Shown piece by piece: positions 1 to 12,100 of a stretch of DNA of 64,000 nucleotides (position 1 is its first letter; the number at the start of each line of letters is the position of its first letter). The position numbers and the translations under genes are program-made. Source of the stretch: Diogma glabrata (Eukaryota > Arthropoda > Insecta > Diptera > Cylindrotomidae); contig OY856186.1 in the NCBI GenBank assembly GCA_963693315.1, forward strand, positions 229,318,754 through 229,382,753, in the 5' to 3' direction. Below the pieces are notes generated by a model. It did no database searches. It had not been told where the DNA came from and saw only the letters and a list, made by a program, of their open reading frames with translations.

Positions 1-1140
1 AAAAACTTTCAAAATTCAAAATAAATGTTCAAAAATTTAAAATTTGCAAGAAATTCCAAAATATACAAAAAAAAATGAAAAGCTCAAAAAAATTATTTTA
101 ACATTTAAAACATTCCAATTCAAAAATATTAATCAAAATTTCTAAATATCTAAAACTAAAAATATTCTTAAGGCTTTAAAATTTATAAATAATTTCAAAA
201 TTAAAACAAAATATTCAAAAAAACTTAAGATTAACCAAAAATTTCAAATAAACAATTATAAAACAAATTTTCTTTAAAATTACTTTTTTTTAAAAAAAAT
301 TACACAACAAAGGTTTCAAAATTAATGAAAATTTTAAATCAAAAAAAAATTTCCAAAATTCCAAAATTATTAAAAATTGTAAAACAAATACCAAAACAAA
401 ACTTTTAGAATTACTCAAAATCACTTCTAAAATTGTTCATTAAAAACCTAAAACTATTATAACATAAAATCTTTCAGACTATTTAACTAAGAGAAAAGAA
501 AATTTAAACACTAACAAAGGTTTTCAAAATTTTAACCTTACTTCATACTCAAAATTAATTAAAATATTTAACAAAACTCAAAATTAACATAAGGCACAAA
601 AAACAAAACTTAAACCTAAAAATTAACAAAACCTTCCTAAAATCAAAACTTCACAACGATGAGATATCCAAAACTTAAAATCTTACATTAGATAAAAAAA
701 TTATACAAAAATTCGAATTGCAAAAATTTCCAAAAATATTTACATCAAATACAATTACCAAAATTCTCAAAATTCTAAAATTACTGAATATGCTAACAAT
801 TAATAACAATTTTTCAAACAAAAACTCAAAATTAAAATTTAACTAAAAGTAAGACACTAAAATAATAAGAATTACCCTAACAAAAAATTAAACAAAAAAT
901 TCAAAACGAAATATCTATGTATTAAATAAAATTCTAAACTTCTAAAAAAATTATTTAAAGTACATAATTGCAAAAACATCCAGATTTCAAAATTATTCAG
1001 AACAATACAAAGATTACAAAAACTATTCAATAAAACACAAAAACATTGTTCAATTCTTCAAAATTTCTATAATTATAATAAAATGTAAAATTAATAAAAG
1101 TCAAAATTCAAAGTAAAAAATACAACAAAATGATTTCAAT
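1..1140. repeat. A-rich, G-poor low-complexity tract
   Basis: The + strand is almost free of G and is built from irregular repeats of strings such as CAAAATT and TTCAAAA. There is no credible ORF. The strand asymmetry is strong and ends abruptly near 1140, where normal composition resumes. It may be the decayed interior of the reversed LTR element whose leader lies at 1141-1967, but no coding trace supports that. Confidence 0.6.
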
Positions 1141-1967
1141 ATTTTCCAAAAAAACTAAGGAAGAGTTGTGACCGACAAGAAACCGATCCGACAAAACTAG
1201 GTGGTGATAAAAATTTTTTATTAAAAGGGCTTTTAATAGGTTGTTTCTGTGGTGACAACAGTCTGACAAGCCAACACACATGGTCTAGCTATGGCTCAGA
1301 GAGCCAAATGCTAGCATTTTCCATTAATGCGTCCGCCTGTCAGCCCAATGCCAACACCCAAACATCCTGTATTGAGAAAAAGTTGTTAGTCTTGGTGTTG
1401 CCCGGATGTAACAATCGTGGCACGAAGGATAGACGATATCATCTACTGGCAAGCATTGAAACAATACCTATCCAGCAGATGTATCTCTATTATCGTCCAC
1501 GCACATCACATCCACCAGCAACACTCTAACAGGCTATGCTCTAACGAAATTGAGTCGAAGACAATGTTACAAATTTAAATGAGCATAGCAGCACTATAAA
1601 GTTTCCGTTCTGCAGAGGACCCAGAGTCTAATGAAACATTCGCAGGGTGGGATGGTATTGGCGGAAACTACCAATAACCAACAAGGTCCATCACCTTCTT
1701 GTTCCATCATCTCCGACCTCCTCTACGAAACAAAAACCTTACTTTAACTGGAGTCCGCGGGATCGTAAACCCCGTTGAACCTTAGCCTTATGGGCTAATG
1801 CTCACTCCTGCGGTAGTCACAATAACATAAAATTTAACACAAAACTAATAATTTAAAAAAAACTACATACACAAATAAAAAAATTGTTGTCTCTAGAACA
1901 ACCCTGTTTGGATCCAAAGACCCAAACATTGTCGCTCTAGAGCCCCACGTTGGGCGCCATCTTGTAA
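1141..1967 (-). mobile_element. Leader/internal region of an LTR retroelement with primer-binding site
   Basis: Read on the - strand, an 18-base primer-binding-site-like string TGGCGCCCAACGTGGGGC (about 1943-1960) lies just inside a boundary ending in TTACA, as expected where reverse-transcription priming follows a 5' LTR. GC content is higher than in the flanks. No gag or pol reading frame survives; the 73-codon + strand ORF at 1308-1529 looks like a chance frame. The family (Gypsy or another) cannot be told without pol. Confidence 0.5.
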
Positions 1968-2960
1968 TGGGAGGTTTATTCTGGTAGACCGTGCAGGTCT
2001 ACCAGGTGGTCTTGCACGCCGAAAACCCTGCCGCTAGCTCGTAGAGCGAAGGTTCTAGACCAACCTCACTAACAAGAAATTTAAAAACAAAAATAACACA
2101 TCACGCGTGCCTCAAAAATCACCTAGGCGTCTGAACGAGATGTCCGACATGCCACAACTCTCCCTATTCGTACCAATTAACAGATCATTTTAACACAAAA
2201 ATAAAAACACAAAGCCAAAATATACATTAAAATTTAACCAACCTTTCACCTTAAAATTGAGTTGCATTATCCCTGGTGATCCTTGTGTCTTTCTCCGCAG
2301 CAGCTCCCAACTTATATTTTGGTTACAATATTCAATTAAATTCCTGTATACTCATCCAAATCACCACACAAATTTTGTTTGGAAAACCACCCCAAGACTT
2401 GTTTGCCTTGTCTTCACTATATTTTGTTGATGTAACTTAATTTTTCCGAATAAACACTTCTCACAGATTGAAACGCAATTTTTTAATTAATTCATTCTTT
2501 TTGTTTCACATTACATTAATTTTCTTTATTCGGTCATTTTTCTGTTTACAATTTTCCATATTAAAAACTTTTTTGTTATAAAAAAATAACTATAATCAAT
2601 TTTTATAGACAATTTCTTTTCATTGTTATATAAATGCATAAATTTATTGAATGAACCAACTCCAAATTAGGTGGTTTTTGTATTTCATGAAATCACTACA
2701 TAATTACTAATCAACAAAATTAAACAAACACAAAATAGCTCTTCGTCCAAAAAAAAAATAAACTAATGGTTCCACTGAACCCCATATCCCCAAAACTGAC
2801 TGTCCGTTCAACTCTCAACCACGAACTCCATTTGTACTCCTTGGTACCACTCCAAAAACAAACAACAACCAACTCACTCTTAAAAAACTAATTTCTTCCA
2901 CTGCCAACCACCAACTCACTAGATAAAACTCAAAAAACTATTTAAAAAAAGTACGTTGCA
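1968..2960 (-). repeat. Probable LTR (right boundary uncertain)
   Basis: On the - strand the inner end reads AATAAACCTCCCATTACA, giving a polyadenylation-like AATAAA close to a terminal CA, followed by the primer-binding site. The opposite LTR end (TG...) could not be placed; it should lie left of the Crypton end near 3060. The second LTR is not in the window. Confidence 0.4.
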
Positions 2961-3059
2961 GAAATAGTTCTCACGATAAAAAGATGTTAATGCAATTTTG
3001 TTTTGGTTTCGTGGAATCTAAACGAAATAAGAGCTAGTTTTGTTAGCTAGGAACAGACA

Positions 3060-4185
3060 TAAAGGTTTTAAATGACAAATGTTATTAGATTAGAAAAAGA
3101 AATAAAATTGTAAAAGGGTGTGATGAAAAGTGTTTGAAAAGACGGTTAAACATATTTTCGAATATTGTGGATAGTAAATTACTATCTACGAGGAATAAAG
3201 TTACCGAGCATTTGTCATAAGGGTGATGCCCATTACATACATACGCTTCTGCCACTGAAGAGCTCTTCCACTTTCCATGCATCTTCATCGTTTCGAAAGA
3301 TGCCCCTGCTCCAACCAATAGAGTGGCCCTTCTTAGGCAATGTCCATTATATCCTTTCCAATCTTTTAATTTCAAAAACGTTGCCACAGTTGCTGGAACA
3401 TTGCCTAAGGTGTTCTTTCCCACGGGCTGTTCAGTACATTTTCCGTTCTTATAATTTAGAAAAAAAAAAGTTTGGAAGCCTATTCTCTCCTTATAGAGAT
3501 ATATTTTTTGATTATTTGTAAGGCCCTGATTTTATCCTCGTCTATAATACTAAACCCTGACGAGGGGCCAGTTTTGGTGGAAGGTACCTTAACAACTACA
3601 CAGGAACCCTTGTCTTCAATGTCGTCTATTGACATCTCAGCGTCGTCTATTGTCAACTCATCCCTCCGCAAGGCCCCAAACACACTCATTAAAATAACTA
3701 CTTTATGCAGAAGGTAATCACTATCAAGGGCATCTTGAATGAAACATTGGAGATGGTCCGGCTCTAACACTTTGGATGTTTTTGTTACGTAATTTTTCGA
3801 CTTCGTTTTGAGAAAAGCAATGAGTCGGCTTATTTTTGTGAGATCGACATTGGTAAATTTTGTAAGATCGACAGTTAATACTAATAAAGTGGTTTTCAGC
3901 ATCGAGTATTTCGTCCAGAGTGAACTAGGGGCAAACTTTTCGAACTAAAAATAAAAAAAGGTATATAAATACGGCTTACAGTGCAATATATAACGACTTT
4001 AAAGAACATACCAATTCTTGGAAGTACGCCAACATGACGGTCTCATCTATAGCTGCAATATTATTCCGTGTCTTTCATTCTATAAATAGGCTGTATTCCT
4101 GGTCGTAACGGACCTTGGATTTGATTGGCAACAAGTTGGCAATGGTCTAAGCTGCATTTTTTGAGACAAGATCTGGTAAATCCAT
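3060..4185 (-). pseudogene. Crypton-type tyrosine recombinase, broken, with one intron
   Basis: Tyrosine recombinases of Crypton DNA transposons cut and rejoin DNA through a catalytic tyrosine. On the - strand a start ATG at 4185 opens an exon to 4012, followed by a 67 bp GT/AG intron (3945-4011) and an exon from 3944, joined in phase. Family signatures are the arm R in ALRRDEL, then GHCLRR (H-x-x-R) and HGKWKSSSVAEAYV with the distal H/W and tyrosine. Damage: two stops in exon 1 (after SKNAA and in SLFIE), and a frame change between the IKKYISIRRE segment (ends 3480) and the next segment (ORF 3423-3085). Translation continues through NYKNGKCTEQPVGKN, so little is missing. A second copy of the 3' end is at 49660-49836. 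Family certain to the recombinase level; Crypton is inferred from the motif set and the lack of reverse transcriptase. Confidence 0.75.
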
Positions 4186-4490
4186 ATTTTCTTAAGTTTT
4201 CGTATATTTTTTTATAATATTATATGACAGGAACCAATTTTAGTTTTATTAAAACAAATTGTTTTATTAAAACGATTAAAGCTGTTCGAAAATTGAAAGA
4301 CTACTTAGTACTTAGCAACAACTTACAAATAAATATGTACATATAGAGAGAAATCAAAATATTTTTTCATAGCAACTTATTTGAAGAGAAACCAAAATGA
4401 AATTTTTTTTCAATAACTATTAATTACTCTAATTTATTATCAATACATTTAATGAAAAATAAATCGTTGTACGCACCACTGTCGTTATCA
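4186..4490. other. Non-coding, no recognised feature
   Basis: AT-rich sequence between the Crypton pseudogene and palindromic module 1. I see no ORF, tandem repeat or terminal repeat. Confidence 0.5.
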
Positions 4491-4573
4491 GATTTTAACG
4501 GCCTTCAGGCGACATGAATCCCACGGGGCAAAGGCCCTCGGGCTGGTCATATCGCCTTCGGGCCGTTAAAATC
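4491..4573. repeat. Palindromic module 1 with GC-rich core
   Basis: GATTTTAACGGCC at 4491-4503 is matched by its exact reverse complement GGCCGTTAAAATC at 4561-4573. The stem continues inward imperfectly (TTCAGGCGA against TCGCCTTCG). The enclosed core contains CACGGGGC and GGCCCTCGGGC, far richer in GC than the flanks. It belongs to the hairpin-module set described in the findings. Confidence 0.8.
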
Positions 4574-4619
4574 CTTATTACAACCTTGGTACCTAAATAA
4601 CTATTACGTTAATCACTAT

Positions 4620-4935
4620 TATTGTAGTCTGTCAAACGAGAAGCGATAACTAAACCATACATAAACTATTTGAACTATTTGTTTCTAAAATGAATTTTAA
4701 CCAAATGAAATTTTATCAAATGTAATAGGGCTTAGATCAGGTTAAATAAGGCAGACCCAAATAAGAAAATCATATATAATTTCTGATAGAGGCCTGATAA
4801 AATAAATAGGGCAAACCCTAGTAAGCTATTTCGGTCAAATACGGGTCAAATACGAAAAACCAAATCAGGGCCGGATATACCCAAATAAGGGTAACCCTTA
4901 AAGGGTATTCTAAATCAGACTCGGAAGTCGGAGCA
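4620..4935. repeat. Partial copy of the 9940-10882 fold-back family
   Basis: Shares, in the same order, GAGAAGCGATAACTAAA, TTTTAACCAAATGAAATTT and ATAGGGCT(T/C)AGATCAGG with the right arm of the fold-back element at 10690-10810. The remainder carries repeats of AAATAAGG/AAATACGG and AACCCT. Only one arm is present, so this is a truncated or decayed copy. Confidence 0.6.
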
Positions 4936-6391
4936 GCGTCACATCAAATTGGCCTAATAGGATTTGCCTTTTCAATACTGACCCCCCCCTTCAATACTGT
5001 CACGCCCTGACTGTATTCAAAAATTTGACCCATAACAATTAGGAGTGGACTGATATATAGAAATTATTGAGGCGCTTTTGCGACTCAGAAAAACTTTTGA
5101 TTAACAATTTCATACTTTAATGCGTTAGAATAATATTTAAAAATTTGTTTTTTTTTATTTGTCCGAAGAATTAGATAAAATAAACATTATTTATTAACTT
5201 GAACTATTTATTACAATTAATTTATCACTAATTAATTCAAATCATATGTGATTCACAAAAAATATTTAGTAATACTGTAACGTTTCTGGACCGAGTTACT
5301 TCTATTTGATTAGATCCCTAGATCAGGAACTTTAAAAAATAAATTTTTTATCCATAATAATGTTTATTCGTTCAATAATTTATCTGCTTATAAAAATATT
5401 TCTCCTTTTATTTTTCTTATATATTCACAATAATTCTTCACTTATAATAATCTCTTAAATTATTTTATTCCTCTTATATTGTGTGTGACTAGACTAGACT
5501 TGTGTCACCGCTAACTTAGAACTCGCTTGTATCACTTTTATAATTCAAATTGTTAATATTTTTCAAACAAACAATCTACAAACTTCCAGAACAACAACTG
5601 ACCTTTATGAACAAAAACACAATAACATGATCATCAAATGTTCACCCACCCATAGGTGTGAGATCAATTGAAATCTATTCTGTCTAATTTTTTTGTTTAC
5701 GTATTCTCTAATAGACTCATTTATTTTCTTACATGTTAAACAATAATTTCCAGTTGCGTGTTATTTTACTTTTGTTAGCTTTATTTTTATTCAGGTGTTT
5801 TATATTCTTTTAGTGGTACAATTTTCTTTTAAGGGTATTTTCCAGAACGATTTTTTTTGTACATTGGGCCTTATAATCGTCTCACAATTAGTGAAAAAGA
5901 ACCAGTCATTTCATTTTGAAATCACACACATAAACTGTTAAAATGTCAAGGTTGAAAATAATCAAATAAATAATTTCATTTTTCTGACTACTTTTTTTAT
6001 TCATATTTACTGCTCGACTAAATTTCTCATGTAAGCCTTTTGTTTTTCATGAGAAGATCCACAAATTGTTCACACAAACATTTTAAGTTAAATGTTGTGA
6101 AAATAATAGCTTGAAAGACCGCCAAGTTTAATGGCGATTTCTCCAATCCAAAAAATCTTTAATTAATGAAAAAGTTCTTTCTACTCTGGGGTTCTGTCTT
6201 AAATAAAGCAAACATCTCACACAAACTCTTATCAACGTCAACATCATCTTCAATCATCTTCACACCACCTCACACACTAATTATTCTGTGCGCAAGACAA
6301 ATTCACTCTCCTTATTTCATCAAACAACTAAATACCATTAGTAATCATTTATATACATAACATAAAAGCCATGAGTCTATCCCTCCATACG
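4936..6391. other. Non-coding AT-rich stretch
   Basis: No credible gene. The 64-codon + frame at 6166-6360 has no recognisable motif and no partner exons. No tandem or terminal repeat was recognised. Confidence 0.5.
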
Positions 6392-6480
6392 GTCGTAACG
6401 TTTCAAATTGCAATATGGATATTGGATAACGAGGTCGACTGAGAATCTATAGGTCGAGAAATAAGATCCTGGCCTAGTAC
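6392..6480 (+). repeat. SINE-like tRNA-derived head, copy 1
   Basis: Begins AACGTTTCAAATTGC and contains GAGGTCGACTGAGAATCTATAGGTCGAGA..ATCCTGG in the layout of a tRNA-derived head (B-box region degraded). The same opening string heads the copy at 47181-47260, whose B box is better kept. Tail boundaries were not found. Confidence 0.45.
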
Positions 6481-6640
6481 ATTTTTGTATTGTTTAGATA
6501 GATTTCATATAAAAATCTACCTATTGTAATATGCCTCATCTCGGAATTTCGGAAAAATTTTTGTGCCAAACGACTATATATGATAAGCGGAGACGAAAAA
6601 ACAAAAAAAAAATAAACGATATGAGATATAACGAAAACGA

Positions 6641-7580
6641 CCGGCACTCTCACGGTCGCATTTGTTGAGGTAGATAAAAAAACTTTATGTACATGTGTGT
6701 TCTATTAATATCTTGGACAAGTTCGCGAATCAGCAAAATCCGACACGTGGCTAAGAAACCAGATCCTTTTTTCTAAAAAAATTGATTTTTAAAACCGTTA
6801 TAACGGCCGTTTGGACACTAATATTTTAAAAAAATTAATAAACTTAGAATTTCTGGAATTTTTTTTATCAATTTGTTTTAAAAATAGACCTCTGCAGTTA
6901 GAGGTTCTTGAATGAGCGGCTCCAACAAAAAAGCTTGCAAAAAAAATTTTTTTTTGACACAACTGGCACTCTCGCGGTCGCATTTGTAAAGCCAGATCAA
7001 AAAATCTTTCTAAAAAATGTGTGTTTTATAAATATCTTGGCCGAACTCGTAATTTAGCCTAATCCGACGCATGGTTAAGAAACTAGAGGCTATAAACTAG
7101 AAAATAGGTCTGTTTTTTAGATCCGTTATAACGGCCGTTTGGATATTGATATTTTTAAAAACTTCATAAATTTAGAATCTTTGAAACCTTTTTAATCAAT
7201 TTTACTAAGCAGTTTTAGGATTCTGAGTGAGCGGCTCCAACAAAAAAGCTTGTTAAACACAAAATGCGTTTGAATCAACCGTCACTCTCACGGTCGCATT
7301 TCTGGAGCCAGATCAAAAAACTTTTCTTAAAAATGTGTGTTTTATTAATATCTTGGACTAGTTCGTAAATTAGACATCTGACACATCGTTAAGCAACTAG
7401 AGGCTTTATACTAGAAAAAAATTGGTTTTTAAATCCGTTATAACGGATAAAAAAAGATAAATTTAGAATCTGCAGTAACATTTTAACTAACATTTTAATC
7501 CGTTTCTTATAAATATAAACCTCTGCAGTTAGAGGTTTTTGACTTGTTGGCTTCAACAAAAAAGTTTGCAACAATCCATA
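6641..7580. repeat. Tandem array, three units of about 320 bp
   Basis: Units start at about 6641, 6961 and 7278 with CACTCTC(A/G)CGGTCGCATTT, followed by ATGTGTGTT, AATATCTTGG, TAACGGCCGTTTGGA and GAGCGGCTCCAACAAAAAAGC in conserved order. Units are diverged. Short ORFs here are incidental. A lone diverged unit lies at 30895-31260. Confidence 0.75.
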
Positions 7581-7652
7581 ACTACAATTTCCAAAAACCT
7601 TATAACAGTCAATGAAAAAAAAAATAAAAAGATTTGAATAGAAGAAATTAAT

Positions 7653-7680
7653 TTTTGAAGTGAAAACTTCTTTAGGCGCA
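7653..7680 (+). repeat. Terminal-like motif copy 1
   Basis: TTGAAGTGAAAACTTC followed by TTTAGGCGC. The first part is a near-palindrome (GAAGT..AACTTC). The same string is at 47057-47084 and, with changes, at 28783-28812 and in the arms of the fold-back at 30061-30582. Confidence 0.6.
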
Positions 7681-7699
7681 CCACACACAGACTTTTCCG

Positions 7700-8389
7700 T
7701 AGGTAGTAAGTTAGTCTGATCCGTGACGCTCTGAAGTGAAAGGTTGTACCACCACTGGTTAACTCTAATATAAACTACATTTACAACGAACAGAAAATAT
7801 ACTTTTATACATATATAGAGAGACAGAACATAGATACAAAAATGTATGAAGAGAAAAAAAATATTGGTGGCAAATTTCAATTTTATTTTTTCTCCATTGT
7901 TTGAATTTACAAAAAAATAATTCCAAATATAAAATGCCAAAAGTTATTAAATGTTTTCTTCATAGTTGCACAACTATAAATGACAAAAGTTACGAGAGTA
8001 ATTTAAATTTTTTGACTTATTTCCGTTGATTATTTAAAATATGACATTAGTAATACATAAGCTTTATAATTTTTCTTAAAGTATATTATGCATTTTAATG
8101 TAAAAAGAATAACAAATTGTAGTTGCTATGGTATTTTCATATAATTTTACAAAGTTTTTAAAACAAAACAACTATGAAAAAATAGAATGTGAATTTGGCA
8201 TGTTATTTTTTCGATTTCTAATATAATAATTTCTAATAAATATCGTTTATAAATATACGATCATAGAAAAAATTGTATATCCTACGTGAGATAAAAACAT
8301 TTTACGTTTACGTTCGTGAAACTAACACTTCCCGTGAAGAAATCTTCACTCACGAAAAAGCAGCGTTTTCATCTTTTGTATAGCAAAAT
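7700..8389. other. Non-coding AT-rich stretch
   Basis: No gene or repeat recognised; the 183-codon - strand frame at 7389-7940 runs through repeat sequence and low-complexity AT and shows no protein family features. Confidence 0.5.
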
Positions 8390-8525
8390 GTACTATTTTG
8401 TTAATAAACAGCATTGTGTAATAGGAATTACAATATATAGGAATTACACAACGACGCATAGATTCCTTTAAAGACCTTGGTCCAACAACATGCGTTCTGA
8501 GCATTTGATTGGGGTTAGAGTATAA
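8390..8525 (-). mobile_element. Fragment of a non-LTR retrotransposon 3' end
   Basis: Shares with 33840-34000 and 42260-42400 the ordered strings GTTGTGTAATAGG-like, CAACAACACATAAATGCCTTT-like, AGACC(T)AGGTCC and CAACAACATGCG(T)TCTGAG. The larger members encode the C-terminal tail of a LINE-type reverse transcriptase on the - strand; here only the last part is kept. Confidence 0.5.
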
Positions 8526-8812
8526 AATAATAAAATATTATTGAGATAGAACGACAAAGAAAGAAAAATAAATGTATCTGTAAGTGTAATATAACGTGTT
8601 AATTGGTAATTAATGAGCCATATGCCGGTTAAAAAGAAAACTTATTCAAAACTATATATATATTTACAGAAAACGTTGTTTTACTAATTAAGTTTGAATT
8701 AAGACTTTCAACTGTTGTCTGAAATTTATAACTATAACTTCAAAAGCATTATTGGTTGAACTTTATCGTTTTGACCATAATTACCGAAGATATGTATATA
8801 ATTAATCGTTTG

Positions 8813-8824
8813 TATATATAAAAC
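8813..8824 (+). promoter_or_regulatory. TATA-like element upstream of the channel gene
   Basis: TATATATAAAA about 63 bp before the start codon at 8887. It is the best TATA match near exon 1, but the region is very AT-rich, so the match carries little weight. No initiator could be picked out. Confidence 0.25.
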
Positions 8825-8837
8825 CAAACATTTGAAA

Positions 8838-8876
8838 ATGAATTTTATTAAGAAAATATATCCACAAAGAAAGTGA
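8838..8876 (+). other. Possible upstream ORF, 12 codons
   Basis: An ATG at 8838 opens a 12-codon frame ending at TGA 8874-8876, ten bases before the channel start codon. It matters only if transcription begins upstream of 8838, which cannot be seen from the sequence. Confidence 0.3.
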
Positions 8877-8886
8877 ATTCATAAAA

Positions 8887-9116
8887 ATGTTAAAAAGAAG
8901 CATTGAAATTGTTCATAATCAAAAAAATATAGACAATAAACCTAAGAAGCTAATGACACAAAATAAATCTGATAATTTTGTGGGTCCGGGTGGACAAAAT
9001 GTCTTTTTGAAAGCTTCAATTGAAACTGTGAAATATTATTGCCGAGAATCAACTATTCATGGTTTACGGTATCTTGTCGATGCTAATGAGGTTCATGAAA
9101 ATTTTGATCCAACCAA
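8887..9116 (+). CDS. Channel exon 1
   Basis: Codes residues 1-76 plus two bases of Lys77: the cytoplasmic N-terminus, ending after the conserved STIHGLRYLVD stretch where HG controls gating in the family. The start ATG follows AAAA and is the first in-frame ATG. Donor GTGAGTGT at 9117. Confidence 0.9.
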
Positions 9117-12100
9117 GTGAGTGTGGTGTGTTATAATAATAATGTGTTTCTAAGTTTAAGGTTTGTTTTTCAACAACAGAGCACCATCATATATGAAATA
9201 CTTAAAAAAGATTGTGTTTTGTGGAATTTGCTTGTTTTTGGGATTAGGCTGTTTGTATATGATTTTTATAGCGTATGAACGTTACGCAACAACACCTACA
9301 CTAACATCAGTAAGATTGTTCAAAATTATTACTTGAAAGTTGTACAAAACTATGAAATTATTTTATTATAGATTGAAACGCGTAATTATCCTATTTACAT
9401 GGTGCCTTTTCCAGCGGTAACTTTTTGTAACGTGAATAAAGTTTACAAACCAGTGACGGCAAATTTTACTGATATTTTGTGAGTATAAACCTGATTATTT
9501 TGATGGCTCCTTTCTGTAGAATTTTAGTGGATTAGAACATTGTTTCTCAACTGATTTTATGCTACAGACCAATAAATATTTTAAGATTCTGTTGCGCACC
9601 TTGCAAAATACATCATGTTAGATGGGTGAAAGTCCAGGTTATATATTGCTGACACTTACATACATAATGTAATTTAAAACACATGGATTGAAGAGATAAT
9701 GTTTAGAAAAGAAAAGAACGAATTTTGATGTGTAATAAACAGGGTTTAAAACGCTTCTTATGTCACTAAGTTCCCGGCTAGTAATTTGTTTAGGTGAACC
9801 CCTTTTATGATCCAGGCCAGATCAGGGTGTAAGAAGGTAAATCTTAATACGGCATTCGAATTCAGCTCCTATAAAAAATCATAGCTGAGTTTGACAATAG
9901 GGCGTGCCGTATTTGACTGGATCTCGAAGATCTATCTTTACCCCTAGTAGTAAATGTCGTACCAGGACAGGTACAGGATCTGAGCCCTATTTCATTTGAA
10001 TATACTTCGTTTGGTTAAAATTCACTAGAGTATTATCCATTTTAGATATACGTAGTTTGCGAAATTTCGCATATGCTTTGGTTATCTCTTCTCTGCGTTA
10101 TGACTATATATAGGTAAGTATAAAGTTAGAATATTTGTATAAAATTTTTTTTCTAATGTAAGTAGTAGTAATTTCCCTATTTTAAATGATCCGGTCCTGG
10201 TCCAGTTCTAGTAGAACTGCCTGATCCAGTTTGATTAGTTTGAGGCGTTATATTCCCGACTAGCATTATGTAAGGGCTCAGATCTGCAGCCAAATTCTGT
10301 AATTGTGAAGCGGTGAAGTGATAAGTTTTTTAATGAAAAGAAACGAAGAAATTTTTATCACTTCACCGCTTCACAGTTACAGAATTTGGCTGCTGGACCG
10401 GATACGGCTTATTCTACTACTGATACTGCCGTATCAGGTACGCTGAACATGTCCTGATCAGTAATGTAATGCCTCAAGCTATCCAAACCAAATCAGGCAG
10501 CCTTACTAAAAACGGAATAGCACTGGATCTTTTAAAATAGGGAGTTTGCTCCAACATACATTAGAAAAATTAGAAAATTTACTACTACATACATTAGAAA
10601 AGAAATGTTTATAAAAATATTCTAAAATATTCTCTGTGTCATGACTATATATTAGTAAGGATAAAACTTATATATAGTCATGACGCAGAGAAGCGATAAC
10701 TAAAGTATATGTGAAATGTGAAACTATGTTTATCTAAAAATGAATGATACTCAAGTGAGTTTTAACCAAATGAAATTTATTCAAATGAAATAGGGCTCAG
10801 ATCAGGACAAATATCGCATACCTTAATTGGAAAATGACATATGATTCTGATCCGGCATTTACTACTAGGGACCTAGTAGTAGTGAAATTAGGAATCATTT
10901 CTGAAAGAATCCAGATCTGATCCCTTACATAATGTTAGTGGAGTTACTCCTTTCTTTCAGAGCGAATAAGGTAAACTAATATATAAGGTAAATAAATATA
11001 ATATTTCCAAATACACCAGTAAAAATTAAAAAAAATAGTTCTTACTCTTAACTCGAGGTAAAAGTAAATTATTGTGTACGTGTTTAATGCTACATTTTAT
11101 TTTTCAGTCAAAAGTTTCGAACAAATTTGCAAGAGAATAAAACTCCCCAATAAACATTTTGGCTGATTTGGCACGTATAAACGATGTATAAAGCCTTAGT
11201 CGACTAATTTCAATGTTCCCCTCCTACTGACCCTTGTTACAAAAACGTCAACGAACGGCTTTATTCCGCTCTTATTAATACCAAATGGCGCCAAAAGCGG
11301 GGAATTTATACAGGTTAAACAGGTTATCCGTTGCAGTATTTTTACGTTTTTCCTCTTTTTTTCTCTGAAGTTGCTCTGCAGTTTATTCTGAAATTTTTAT
11401 GAAGAGAACAGCACATTTATAATTATTATTCTTTAATATTTATTTCAAATGATTTTATACTTACATTTTTGTTGAGATTCACCCGGGGATCGAACTTGGA
11501 ACCTTCGCGTCGCTAGTCGTGCACATTACCACTCGTCTATTGTGGCGTATATACTACGTACGCTGAAGGTCATATATCTTTTTCTATCATATTTAAATAT
11601 CAAAAAGTTTGTATATATATACAACTCACCTAACACAAAAATGTCTAGTGAATTATAAAAAATGTTTTTTTTTGTCTATTATTTTTTTGAATTACATACA
11701 TACGGTATGTGTAAGACCTGAAAGAGCAAATTATTATTCAGGCGTCATCTGTCTCAACTGAATAAAACCTTTTCCGTAGGCATTATTCAGGTAGAACTGT
11801 ATACAAGCTGAATAACATTTTGCTGAACATTGTTCAGGTTGTTATTCAGTTCCAACCTGTATAAACTCCAATCTGAATACAAGCTGTTTAATTTACCTTA
11901 ATACGTCATTATTCAGAACCTTATGCAGCCAAATGGGCTGAATAGCTCATCCTGAATACAGGCTGTTTAATTAACCTTAATACGTCTTTATTCAGAACCT
12001 TATGCAGTCAAATAGGCTGAATAAGCTCATCCTGAATACAAGCTGTTGAATTAACCTTAATACGTCTTTATTCAGAACCTTATGCAGCCAAATAGGCTGT

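Noticed and set aside
7389..7940. 183-codon - strand ORF
   Set aside because: It runs out of the 320 bp tandem repeat into AT-rich sequence and has a Phe/Ile/Tyr/Lys-rich composition expected from AT-rich DNA.
11474..11548. Functional tRNA gene
   Set aside because: A and B boxes are present but no full cloverleaf could be drawn and it sits inside a transposon; called a SINE head instead.
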